From: Symbiodinium natans
Lineage: Eukaryota > Sar > Dinophyceae > Suessiales > Symbiodiniaceae
Length of the DNA stretch: 64,000 nucleotides
Assembly: GCA_905221605.1 (NCBI GenBank)
Contig: CAJNDS010002823.1
Span: forward strand, 332,001 to 396,000
Reading direction: 5' to 3'
The stretch's first letter is position 1; each line of letters begins with the position of its first letter. The notes beneath the pieces are model-generated. The model was not told where the DNA came from. It worked only from the letters and a program-made list of their open reading frames with translations, and made no database searches. The position numbers were made by a program, and so were the translations under genes. Below, one piece after another: positions 32,319 to 42,900 of the stretch.

Positions 32319-34154
32319 GGGTACGTGTATACCCCCCCCCCTGCTTTTTTAGCCAATCGTGAGGATTTGCCTCTGTTAAGTTTAAATGTTAAGTTTTTTC
32401 AAACCCTAAACCTTTAACCCTAAACCACAAAACCCTATTAATGTCTAAGGGACTTGCATTCTTGAAGATAACCGTGTTCAGATGTAAGGGATTGAGCCTG
32501 TAAGGGATTGAGCCTTCTAGCAACCAATATTGAATATTGAACTTTTTTTTCAATATTCAATATTGGGTGGGAATCCAAGATCCAAGATCCAAGATGCCCA
32601 GGGACTTTTGGGAGGCAATCTTGGATACCGGGCCCGGGGGTGGTATCCAAGATTGCCCCCCAAGAGTCCCTGGGCATCTTGGATCTTGGATCTTGGATTC
32701 TGCCCGGTATTGAATATTGAACTTTTTTTTCTATATTCAATATTGGTAGTCGTCCTGGATTAATTATGCCTGCCCTTAAACCCTACCTCCTTATACCCTA
32801 ACTCTATAGGGATTAAAGGTTAGGGTTTGGGTGTAATTGCAGGCTTAGGTTTAAACGCCTCAGTCGTACCCCCTGAACCTGTCAACCTTAACCTTCTAGG
32901 GTTGGGGTGCCTACATCATCATCATCATCATCATCGGATTTGACGAGCTCTGTGGATACATGTATATGACAAGGTTATAACTTTTTGCTGTGGTTATAAC
33001 TATGGATTAGTGTTTGATTTATATACACTTCTGTAAAACCATAAGAATATGGGGAACTGCATCACGCCCCAGTAAGAAAAACAAAACATCTATCCTAAAG
33101 ACTTTACCTTAGCTAAGATATCTCAAGCAACCATCCCCCGATAAGCATAACTTGAATTCCATCACTTAACGAAATAGTTTGCTTATATTTTGAAGCCCAA
33201 GAAGTAGTGAAAGTGACGAGCTCTGCGGATATATGTATATGACACGGTTATAACTTTTTTGCTGCGGTTATATCTATGGTTCAGGGTTTGATTTATATAA
33301 ATGCAATAAACCTATAAGAAAATGCGGGTAACACCATCACGCCCCAATAAGCAAAACAAAGCATCCATCCTTAAAACTTTATCTTAGCTAAGATATCTCA
33401 CGCAACCATCCCCCGATAAGCAAAACCTGATTTCCATCATATAACAATATGGTTTGTTTATATTTTGACTCCCCTGAAATCGTGAAGGACATTTGCTCAC
33501 ACTATTCTCGCGCCACCGGGACGAAAGCCCTACAAACGTAGGCATAACCCTATGGGATTTAAGGTTTAGGGATTTAGGCCCCAAACCCTTTAGGGTTTTA
33601 AGGTTCTATTGTATAGGTAATGCCCAAACCTTAAACCCTAAACCTTTAAACCCTATAGGGTACAATGGTTCAAGAAGGCCTAAGGTCTTGGGCATGTATA
33701 CCTTCAGCACCCTTTAGGGTTAAAACCTTTGAACCTTGTAGAGCCCTATCAAGTTTTAGGGTTCAGGGTTAAGGTTTAACTGCTCGAAACTTCAACCCTT
33801 AAGGTTAAAACTCTATGGGTTTTCGTTATAAATGCTCTATGGGTTTAGGCTTAAAGTTTAAAATGCTTAATTCAGAAACCCTAACCCCTTAACCTTAGCT
33901 CTATCTATCGGGTTGAACGGTTAGGGTTTAGGTTTCATTGCGGGCTTACGTTTAAATGCCTCAATCTTAAACCCTAAGCCTGTCAACCTTAACCCTATAG
34001 GGTTGGGGTGCCTACATCATCATCGACTTATTGCTATGGTTATAGCGGTGGTGTAGGGTTTGACATATATGCGTTTATGTAAACCCATAAAAAAGAGGGG
34101 AACCGCAATAGGCGGACACCCAAATAATCAGGGGGGGGGGATATACATCAGCCC
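32319..34154. repeat. array unit 5 (one recombinant hairpin)
   Basis: One hairpin at 32572-32699. Its left side is first-type (TTGGGTGGG, ACTTTTGGGAGGC) and its right side second-type (CCCGGTATTG), as expected from a crossover between the two hairpins of a longer unit. Confidence 0.85.
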
Positions 34155-34525
34155 GTTAGTATTTGGTCGTTGGTCCTTGGTCGTTGGTCGTTCGTCGCTC
34201 GCGGTTAGGAGTTAGCAGTTAGAAGTTAGCAGTTAGTAGTTAGCAGTTAGTAGTTCGTAGCTCGAAGTTTGTAGTTCGTAGTTCGTAGTTTGTAGTTCGT
34301 AGTTAAAGTAACAAGTAGCATGTACGTAGTAAGTAGTAAGTAGTAAGTAGTAAGTAGTAAGTAGTAAGTAGTAAGTAGTGAGTAGTGAGTAGTGAGTAGT
34401 GAGTAGTGAGTAGTGAGTAGTAAGTAGTAAGTAGTAAGTAGTAAGTAGCAAGTAGGTCGCAGGTAGTAGGCAGTAGGCAGTAGGCAGTAGTGGTATTGGT
34501 AGTGGTAGTAGTGGTAGTAGTCGTC

Positions 34526-34556
<31 letters not shown>

Positions 34557-34830
34557 GTGGTAGTAGGCAGTAGATAGTAGGCAGTAGGTAGTAGGTAGTA
34601 GTAGGTATGTAGTAGTATGCAGAAGGTAGCAGCAGGTAGTAGGTTGTAGAAGTAGTTAAAAGATTAAGAAGTAGGAGTCGGGAGTAGTAGGCAGTAGCAG
34701 CCACAGTAGGTAGTCATGGGTAGTAGTAGGTAGTAATGGGTAGTAGTAAGCAGGAGTAGGTAGTAGTAAGTGGTCATAGGAAATAGGTAAAAACAGGTGT
34801 AGGGAGGAGTTAGGCAGTAGTTCTTGGTAG
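34155..34830. repeat. AGT/TAGT microsatellite, right flank of array
   Basis: GTTAGCAGTTAGAAG, AAGTAGT, GTGAGTA and GTAGTAG blocks, ending in TCGTTCGTTCG. Same type as the left flank, so the array sits within one microsatellite. Confidence 0.95.
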
Positions 34831-36479
34831 GTCGTGTTCGTTCGTTCGTTCGTCGTTCGGCTGTCCTCTTCGTCATTGGTCCTCTTCGTCGCTGTTCCGT
34901 CATTGGTTCGTTGTTCATGGCAATATCCGTATTCATGCCACTATTATTCTTGTTTTGGGTTCTGCTCTTACAATCAATCTGCTCTTACAATCAATCGTGC
35001 TATTGCGATTGCTCTTGTGATTTTCGTTTTTCGTGATCTTGGCATTGCTTCTGTTACTGCCCTTGTTGTTTGTATGTTCGTAGTTTCCTTGTGTTGCTAC
35101 GAGTGTTGCTGTACTTATTTTCTGCTGTTGTTGTTGTTGTTGTTGTGGCGGATGCTTTTGTTGACCTCAAGCCATCAAACACAAGCCCCCCTCTCCTCTC
35201 GACCTGCACCGTGCTCTGGCCCGGCGTGGGCGATAGCCCCGTCAGATTCGGGGAAAGCTAAGTAAGCTGGTAACAAGGCAATAAGACCTATAGCAGCCCT
35301 GCATGCCCAGCTGTTCAATGCAAGCAGCGTCGGCGCAGCTGTCACTGGAAGTGCTGCAAGCAGTGCCAGCTTCCAGGGTAGCCGCAGTAGCTGGCTGTGA
35401 CGACGTTGCATCCTCTGCTGTGTCGCCAGCACCAGACCCGTCTGAGACCTCAAGGACAACTTTTGTGGCCCATGCATATTGGCTTCGTTTTCAGACTATG
35501 CAAGCCCGAAGCGTCGCAATTTCCGATCAAAGCAGGAAACTTGGAACGTCGACATGCTGCAAAGCAAGGTAAAGCACACTAAAACACCCTAACTTGGGAT
35601 TATCATAGGGAGTACAACCCTCAACATTTACAGCCGGGGTGCTCCGGAATCCAGCCTCACTCGATGCCTGCGCTTCTCCTCCACGCCATGGTGCGCATAA
35701 GGACAAGCCTTGCGGCGACGTGAGCTTCTTTTAAACTTGGGGGCGGAGGGGGGGGGGGTGGGGGGGCGGAAGAAGGGGCCGGGGGAGTAGGTTTATAGGA
35801 TCCAATTTTTAAGGCTTAGGGTTTTGAGGGGCTGGGAGATGCACCCTTTCGCGCAACAAGTCTGTACCAATTTAGCACAGCGCCGCCTCGCCAGCAGAAC
35901 AGGACAAGGTCTCCAGGAAGGCGCTGCACCACCTGCGAGATGTTTGCTCAAGGTCTGGTTCCTTCCACTGCAAGTTCATGTAGTCTTTTTCCTTCGGCAT
36001 AATTTCAAAGAATTTAACAACTGATGCTTCTGAAGTTTTCTACCCGATTTAAGAAGTCGTAGCGGCTGCTGAAACATGCTACATCTAAAAAACCCACGAA
36101 CCCTAAGCCTTCTGAGCACTGAACCCTAGTCCAAGTATATAAAACCCTGTTGGTACAGCCTCTAGCTGCTCTAGCAAGCGTCCCCACAGGTATCCTGCGA
36201 ACATGCACCTGGGGTCAAACTTGCCGAAGAATCCAAAGGCTCTGTTTAGGGACAACAACACGGATTGGCTGAGTTTCACAGTGCTTATGGCAGCCGAGCT
36301 GCTTCGTCTTCGCAAGATTTGGCTTCTGACGCAGTTGACCGCGCCCATGCGCAAACTTGCAATTGGTTCCTGCAGAAGAAGTTGGCGATAGGCTTTTGAG
36401 GCATGTTGGGGGGTTCACATCCCAGAGCCTGCCACAGCAGCAGGCAACTGTTATTGTTGGAGAATGCCCTAAACCCTAA

Positions 36480-37085
36480 ACCCTGGAACAAACAAACAAT
36501 TAAAGAAACAACTAAAAAAACCAACAAAAACACTAAACAACTGAAAAAACATGAACTACAGAAACACCAAGCGAACGAATAAAAGAAACTCTTATGCCTG
36601 CTGATCCGTTTGGTCGGCTCCAAAACAGATTACGTAAACAACGGCTAAATGCATGACATGAAATGGCCATAATAAATAACAAGGATGAACAAAACACATG
36701 TAGAACAATGAAAGACTGAAGTACGTATACAATGAAAGGGAAGCAATCGAGAATGAGAGCCTTTCCGTCTGCAATCTCATAGCTGCCATCGGCTGAACGC
36801 CAAAGCCTTCCAAATTCGCAAGTCAACCATTCCAGACCCGAACGATTATGCACAGGCATGACGTGGCATTCCTACTTCTGAGGGGACGCCAAACCATCGC
36901 ACCTATTTCCAATAGGAAAAACATAAACACAAAAAAAATATATAACACGAGGGAAAAACACAAATAAAGGAATTGGGAAAAGTACCTAATGAAGACATGC
37001 AAACAAAACACAATTAAAAATGATGAAATAAAGCCACAGGCACAAAGATACAGAGTCAGAGCGAGAAAGACAAAAGAGACAACCT
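36480..37085. repeat. A-rich low-complexity insertion in copy 2
   Basis: AAACAAACAA- and AAAACA-type sequence, absent from the matching place in copy 1 (about 17,735). It may derive from a polyadenylated insertion. Confidence 0.6.
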
Positions 37086-37799
37086 CTAATCCCACGCGAA
37101 GTTGTTTGTAGACCACATTGTAGGTGAGCCAGGGGGCGGACCATTAATTTCAACCCCTCCGAAACCCAGCCTCGGGAGCACTTGCCCTTCTCCTGGGCGG
37201 GTCGAAGGTCTAAGGGTTTTGAGCCAAACCGAAACAGTTGGGTTTGGGAATTCTAGTGCTTTGGGGTCCGTATTCAGCTTTACAAGATTCCCCCGCAGGC
37301 TGCGGCCAAGGAGCGAAGAACTTGCACAGCACTGTTCCATGGAAAATGGACCTTTGCTCCATTGGCTCGAGGGGTGGCCACTTGCCACCGCTGCGCGAAA
37401 CCCGTGGCCCGGTAGATGCCAGTGCCACGGCTCCACCGTTTTCTGCGAACCGTTAACGGGGACAGCTAAATTTTGGTGGATTGTTGTAGAAGTACATGCA
37501 GGTGTGGTTGGCGGTATTTACTTGTCACGCTGATTCACGTCGGTTCGCGTGCAAGGGCTGACTACGTGCAAGTCTGTGCACGTAGAGGGGGTCGCAACTA
37601 ATCGCCAGGGGCAACACGAACTACAACACAAAAACAAAAATGCTGCGCCACTTAACTGAACTTCCACAGCATGCAGCATGCACATGACATCATGCTTGCG
37701 ATGCCCCCATGGGCAGGATGCCCGATATTTTTAAAAGACTTGGAAGAGCGCTTCCTTGAGCCAAAGCTTCTGCGAGGCCCCCGCCGCATGGAAGCTGCA

Positions 37800-38560
37800 C
37801 CTTGGAAGTCAAGCTGCCCGCCACGTAATTCCCCCCAAACACGCCAACGCATGTTGAATGTCGGAGGTCTTGATACATAAATACACTGATACATTTCTGC
37901 ACGGCATGCATGCGTGCACACGTTATTGTGAAACATCTGCACGGTACGTGTGCGTACGAGGATGTGTTGCCATACGCACCAACAACAGCCGATGTCCTCC
38001 CAATCGAATAAATAAATTGGGTGGCCACGTCATTAAATTATCGGTACGTGCGTGTGCGTGCGTGCGTGGGTGTGTGTGTGTGTGTGATTGATCCGTGAAT
38101 GCGTCAGTGTCAGTGTCAGTATTTGGCGTCTCTGCAGCATACACTGCGCAAAACGACAAACACAACATGCAGTCACAAGCACCCATGGTTTTGGCGAGCA
38201 TGCCCAATATAATTTTTGTGCAGTTTGGCACAGTATACGGCGCACGGACGCCTGACGTTTGCGAGCGCGCATGCCCGCGAAACAGCTTTGACGAACAGAA
38301 CGTCTCCCTTTTTTCCGCACCGTTTGAGGGCGGGTGGCCTCGCTCCACAACATTCGCGAACCCCGCTGTGTGACAGTTCCGCCTGGGGGTTGTTAATGGT
38401 TGATTTGGGGCTGGGTCTTAACGTCTTGAATTACTGGCCGGCTTAGAGACCTTGAGACCTTGACGCCCTGATAGACCCTGTTAACGCCTAGGGCCTACTG
38501 CGGAGGCCGGGACGATCCTGCTGCAACCGGAGGACGGATGCTGGCGGCATTGCAGAAGGT
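37800..38560. other. no supported gene; TG microsatellite
   Basis: A TG/TGCG microsatellite lies at 38040-38088, followed by a GTCAGT triplet repeat. Open frames of 70-140 codons exist on both strands but overlap the repeats and were not recognised. Confidence 0.4.
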
Positions 38561-39230
38561 TGTCCTGGCAGGTTCAGCCTGAGGCTCGCGTGAGCGTGCA
38601 TGTGGTGCTCCAGACGGCAGCACAAGTGCACGAGCTGGGCAGGCGAGCGAAGTGCAAAGGCTTAAAAATTCATGAGCGGGTCTGCTCCCAGATGAGGTGT
38701 GTGGACGACCCCGCTGACCAGTGGACTCTTGGGCGTACCACAACCGGGGGACAGGCAACAGGGCGTGGGTCGCGGGCAAGGTGTGCAAAGCTGCAGGGAT
38801 GGCCTGTCGGCCGACAACGTCGTATGCCACCTTCGCACCAAGCGATGGGCACGCGCCCGGAGTGAGTGTACCAGTGCCTCGGCACCGGCCAATGTGGAAA
38901 CGCAGGTAAGGGCGGCGAGAAGTCTCTTCGGAGCAGGTCGCCTACATTTTTTTTTGTTTTTTCCGCGCGCCTTTTTCCGCCGAATCCGCCGTCCCAAACG
39001 CCTACTGGCCGGAAGCCCGACGATCTACGGAAGGCTCACCGTAGAGGGAGCCGACGGGGCGCCGGGTGCTCAGCGCGGTCGAGCACCGTCGGTAGAAGCT
39101 GTGCGTCAACCTGCCCTGGGAGGGGGGGGGTGCCTCGTCCACTCGCCTACATTTGTTTTCTCCCGCGAGATCGGCCAGTGATCAAGCTCGGAGGCCTATC
39201 TTACTGCAACCGGGCTCAGCAGGCAGCATA
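38560..39230 (+). pseudogene. possible N-terminal remnant of the retroelement protein
   Basis: The + strand has several open frames of 60-160 codons. One contains KCKGLKIHERVC, which resembles a C2H2-type finger of the kind found upstream of reverse transcriptase in some LINE-like proteins. The neighbouring reverse-transcriptase remnants lie on the minus strand, so this would be a separate fragment. Weak. Confidence 0.25.
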
Positions 39231-39399
39231 GGCAAGACTAAGCAGAAAAGGCAGCAACCCCAACAGGATCAGGATTGGCGACGGCACGTGCATGGAAGAG
39301 AGAAGACGGATCGTGTTTCTTTTGTGCATTTTCGAGCTGGTCTGTCTTAAGGAGTTACGTAAAAGGACATACAAAAGAACACTCGACATGAAATTTACA

Positions 39400-39800
39400 A
39401 ATCGATGCTAGGGATGCTGCCGACAAACTTTTGACTGGCACCTCGTCCACCAATGGCACGCGCTGTGGTTGGGGGCCCGCGCGCACGTGCGAGAAGCGAC
39501 ATCAGCATCATCAAGGACCAGGTGAAGCATTTCCGAAGTGAGGCCAGAAGCGGCCCCTTCGCGGGATCGCGTGAGGTTGGCGAGGAGGGCCGTGGGGCTA
39601 ATCGGCGTTTCAAGCTGGAACGCCAGGATCTCGGGCGAAATGGGCTCAGAGTGCTCAGTAAGTCGGCAATCGGAATCGCGCTGTTGCTACAGTGTGGGTC
39701 CTCCCGGGGGAGCGAGTGGGGCAGAGAGTAGGGCTTGCTGTGCTGCGGCGAGCTCGCCAAGCTTCGCAAGGCGGACTGCGCACTCAGCCCACTGAGTTTG
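39400..39800 (-). pseudogene. reverse-transcriptase (LINE-like) fragment, broken
   Basis: Read on the minus strand, this gives in order LGELAAAQQALLSAPLAP, then EHSEPISPEILAFQLETP, then SREGAASGLTSEMLHLVLDD, then a broken AIG.GR..SQK stretch. This order matches the segment just before and into the reverse-transcriptase domain of a protein family common in dinoflagellates and some other protists (GELSAARQAL..., AAAGPSG.T.EHLR.LLDD, AIGLGRL.AL.KP.GG.RGI). Stops and frame changes interrupt it, and the YxDD-bearing core is absent. The family call is from memory of the motif order. Confidence 0.55.
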
Positions 39801-39989
39801 CGTAGACGCAAGCGGGTCAGGAGTTTCAGCGATTCATTCACGCAAAACACGAACATATTGCATGTCGGGCAACGCAATGGGCATCAGACATCAAAAGACA
39901 AAACACGCGGCGGGATGTGGCGGTGGCTGCAGGCGCACCCTTGCCGAGCCCAGGGATCCGTTCCGTCACATGTTGTGCTGGCCGGAGAA

Positions 39990-40160
39990 CAACTTTGGTT
40001 CCCAGCAGCCGAGCATTTCGGGGTAATTGTCGCCCCGTTTCGTTGCGTCGCAGCCCACAGTCATGCGGAGGGGACACGAGCGTGGTGTCCACAGCAACCA
40101 GGGAACCATGCCCGCGGCGTGCGTCGTGCGTAAGCAACTTCATGTCCGCCAGCCGCATGT
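39990..40160 (-). pseudogene. C-terminal retroelement fragment
   Basis: Minus strand: MRLADMKLLTHDARRG, then VAVDTTLVSPPHDCGL. The VDTTLVSP motif is typical of the region after the reverse-transcriptase domain in the same family. The fragment stands upstream of the N-terminal-type fragment on the same strand, so the order is not that of one intact element. Confidence 0.4.
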
Positions 40161-40567
40161 AGCGGGGCCAACGGGAGGATTCGCATGCGCCGCAGCCGGA
40201 TTTAAGGTGGCGGAAACCGCAAGGGCTGCATGACGCTGCGAATCGTCCAGGCAGGCACCAGGCAAGTTGGGGGGATTACCAGGCAGGGCGGGACGTCACA
40301 CGGGGGATCGAATTCCATGTTGTCTCCCTGCGGAGGCTTCCATGGAGGCTTCTCACAGTATTCTAGGTGTCCTACGAGCGGAAATCGCACGATTCGCACG
40401 CCTTTGACCGGCGTTTCGCGCAGGCTGATCACTGCACCTGCACAACCCTGCGCCATAATTCATTGCAGTTCATTGCATATGCGTTTCTTAATGGAGAACC
40501 GCGTGCCGCCCAGTGGCGGAACAACATCCCATATATGCCTCCAACATGCTGAACGATCAGTGCACCA

Positions 40568-40780
40568 ATGCGTCCTACAAGTCCACGTTGTAGGCCGTCG
40601 ATGCGTAGTAAGACCACTTTGCGCATTTGCCTCTCGAGACGGGAAACGGCATGCCGTCTACAAAACTACGAAAAAATATGAAAAAACAAAGGAGGCATGC
40701 GCTGTTTCAAATGCGCAATGAGTGGTCTAATTTACGAGGCATCGACGGCCTACAACGTGGACCTGCAGGACGCATAGGGC
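40568..40780. repeat. inverted repeat, arms about 60-70 bp
   Basis: TCCACGTTGTAGGCCGTCGATGC at 40578 recurs inverted as GCATCGACGGCCTACAACGTGGA at 40739. The similarity extends outward and inward (TGCGTCCT / AGGACGCA; GACCAC / GTGGTC; TTGCGCATTTG / CAAATGCGCAA). The loop is about 75 bp. Confidence 0.8.
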
Positions 40781-41060
40781 TCAGCGGGTCGGCAATTGGA
40801 ATCGCGCAGTTCCTGCAGCGTGGGTCCTTCCGGAAGAGCGAGTGGAGTAAGGAGTCGGTCTTGCTGTGCTGCAGAGAGCTCGCCAAGCCTCGCAGGGCGG
40901 ACCGCGCACTCAGCCCGCTGAGTTTGGGTAGGCGCAAGCGGGTCAGGAGCTTGCCTGGCGTGATGCCCGACAGTAACCGATTCACCGTCGGAGCATGGCC
41001 GCCAGTATCCGCCAGTCTCCTTGGACTCTTCACAAACACGAGCATATTGCATGCCGGGTT
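40750..41060 (-). pseudogene. second reverse-transcriptase-family fragment
   Basis: Minus strand: HARQAPDPLAPTQTQRAE, then LGELSAAQQDRLLTPLAL, then GPTLQELRDSNCRPAEPY. This is the same pre-domain region as the fragment at 39400-39800 and is better conserved. It stops at the inverted repeat, before the catalytic domain. Confidence 0.55.
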
Positions 41061-41499
41061 ACGCAGCGGGCAGCAGACATCAGAAGACAAAACACGCGGC
41101 TGGATGTGGCGGTGGCTGCAGGCGCACCCTTGCCGCGCCCGGGGATCCGTTACACGTTTGTCTTCGAACGACCATGCGTTATGGTCCAAGAGTCAAGCAT
41201 AATATAGTACGTAACAAGCACGAAATCGTGGGCCCCCGGCGACGTAATGCGAATGAACCAAGGGGTAATCACACGCTGTGCAACGACGACCCAGCGCGCA
41301 ACACAACATGGGCGCAGCGGCTGCAGATGAGGGCACGCCCGGGGAACAACTTCGGTTGCCAGCAGCCGCTGACCTCGAAACCCTGACAACGAGCGAGCAC
41401 TGGAGTTCGGGCTACCCCTGCGCCGTCTGTGCCCCGGCGCATGCCGAGGGCCCCTTGGGCGCATTTGGGCGAGAGTTTTGTCGCAGTTTTGTCACAGGC

Positions 41500-41650
41500 T
41501 GGTGTGCATGTCGTGCGCCTCGCGGACGTGAACCTCGATGAGACGGTATGCATGGTGCCTGCTGCATCAACGGACTGCCCCTGTGGCACAGGGCACAGAG
41601 CGCGGTTGACACTACCTCTGCTGTACCCGAACGGCTATGTGCGGCCTCGA
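41500..41650 (+). pseudogene. C-terminal retroelement fragment on + strand
   Basis: + strand: VVRLADVNLDETVCMVPA in one frame, then INGLPLWHRAQSAVDTT in another. NGLPLWHGAQ.AVDTT is a strong signature of the C-terminal region of the same reverse-transcriptase family. The frame change marks a pseudogene. Confidence 0.5.
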
Positions 41651-42900
41651 TGACTGGCCATGATGAGTCAACCAATTTTTTGTCTTGCTGGCCACTTTAC
41701 CACGCTTTATTTCCATTGCCGAACGGCTACTTTGCGGCCCACAAGTTGCCAAACAGCGCAAGAGGCAGCAAGGAAGGGAAGATGGAGGAGCGTGCGACGC
41801 AGATGCATGTAACAGCATTGTGACCCAAACTCTACCCACAAGAGTCGCATGGCACCTTGGCCGCAGGAACAAGCAGGAGGGCATCCCGGCCAAAGTCGAA
41901 GAATCACCAAAGCTGGAATGGCTGGTGAACATGACCCCGAACCACACCAAGCCTGTGCCCAAGGGCACCTTCCCCCCCCGACGTCGGACAACGGCCCGAA
42001 ATCAATGCGGGGACAGCTATGGGCGGTATAGGTATAAGGTGGCATTGTGTGAGATGCATGGTTACACGCTGCGCAGCCTTTGAGCACAAACATTTTGGAA
42101 GAGACCAGCTACATTGTAATGAGCCTGTATGATGGAGAATTTCACTGGCCATTGACAATCGCTTTGGGGCCCACATTCCCAAACGAAAAACTCTTCATGG
42201 CAGTCATGCTGAAGATATTGGCAAACAACCCCAAACTCCGCGGCACATGGTCTTAGGACTACATACCCAGCAACGGGGATGACTTAAATCTCCCGCTTGT
42301 ATGACACCGGCAGCAGGCGAAAGCTATCCAGGCCACCCAAAGTATTGGACAGGCCCTTTATCGAAATGCTATGGTGCATTGCCCAAGCACAAAAAAAAGG
42401 AGAGCTCAAGGTTAGACGTGACTTTATTCATCATCCTGTTCATGCATACTTGAAGGCTCACATGCTTCCGGTAAACATGAGTTGTCTCCGTGAGCCGTCG
42501 GCAGATATTGACAATATACAGCACGGGACTTTGCCTTTCCAGTGCAGCAGGTCTTGAAGCACACGCGTCCGCAAGCCCCCGGATAATGTCACAACAACGG
42601 AGTGTTGCTCAGCCAAGCGGGCCCACGACTGCACGCGAGCCCTCTCCTCTCGGTTGGGTACATAAGTGAGAGCTGCGCACCAATTTGCGAGCAGTTACAT
42701 ACGCCTTGGAAGCACCGACAGACCTGCAGAACAAAAAGTTGCGTGCGACACGCTTCGCGACGTGGAATATTGCGCAAACATCGCCAGCCAGAACGACCTG
42801 GCAAATCACAGGCTGTGGACGTCCAGCTGATTCTGAGGCACACTGATTCACTGATTGCGAAGCCTGCGTCGAGCTTGGGCGGCGGGAAGATCCGGGCGGC
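41650..42900 (+). other. open but unassigned sequence, perhaps retroelement-derived
   Basis: Several + frames look coding in succession: LEWLVNMTPNHTKPVPKG, then YRYKVALCEMHGYT, then MSLYDGEFHWPLTIALGP and FMAVMLKILANNPKLRG, then HPVHAYLKAHMLPVNM. Frame changes separate them. No family was recognised with any confidence. Confidence 0.3.

Larger units (their letters stand above)
24412..34154. mobile_element. 9,743-bp array of five head-to-tail units with terminal inverted repeats
   Basis: The array starts GGGTACGTGTATATCCC and ends with a sequence whose reverse complement is GGGCTGATGTATATCCC, so its outer ends are inverted repeats of about 24 bp including the C run. Units start at 24412, 26435, 28457, 30478 and 32319, giving periods of 2023, 2022, 2021 and 1841 bp. 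Adjacent units are joined by the same 5 bases, CCTTT. Copies are nearly identical, so amplification is recent. No long open frame exists in a unit; the repeated 66-74-residue frames lie in telomere-like and AT-rich DNA and show no protein signature. It could be a non-autonomous transposon amplified in tandem, or a satellite that kept its terminal repeats. Confidence 0.8.
20330..37800. repeat. segmental duplication, copy 2 (split)
   Basis: Homologous to 10,930-19,500 in the same order. The left part (about 20.33-23.83 kb) matches 11.03-15.62 kb; the right part (about 34.92-37.80 kb) matches 15.84-19.47 kb. The two parts are separated by AGT microsatellite and the 9.74-kb array. A further A-rich insertion at about 36.43-37.09 kb is absent from copy 1. 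Confidence 0.85.
39640..41560. repeat. local direct duplication of retroelement-derived sequence
   Basis: 39650-39830 matches 40785-40955; 39845-39960 matches 41035-41150; 39985-40060 matches 41341-41440 (GAACAACTTTGGTTCCCAGCAG versus GAACAACTTCGGTTGCCAGCAG). The offset grows from about 1.13 to 1.36 kb through indels. Confidence 0.8.

Noticed and set aside
24412-34154. CRISPR array
   Set aside because: The repeat unit is about 2 kb, without short repeats and unique spacers, in a eukaryotic setting.
24404-34162. Firm 8-bp target-site duplication around the array
   Set aside because: The eight bases are also the microsatellite unit, so the match is listed only as possible.
34303-34704. Thr/Tyr/Leu-rich frames beside the array
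   Set aside because: Translations of the AGT/TAGT microsatellite.
41685-42260. PiggyBac-type transposase, suggested by KYRYKV...C..HGYT-like residues
   Set aside because: The order of motifs is wrong, no DDD residues can be placed and the frame changes repeatedly.
42080-42260. Ubiquitin-conjugating-enzyme-like stretch (FHWPLTIALGPTFPNE)
   Set aside because: No HPN motif or active cysteine follows.
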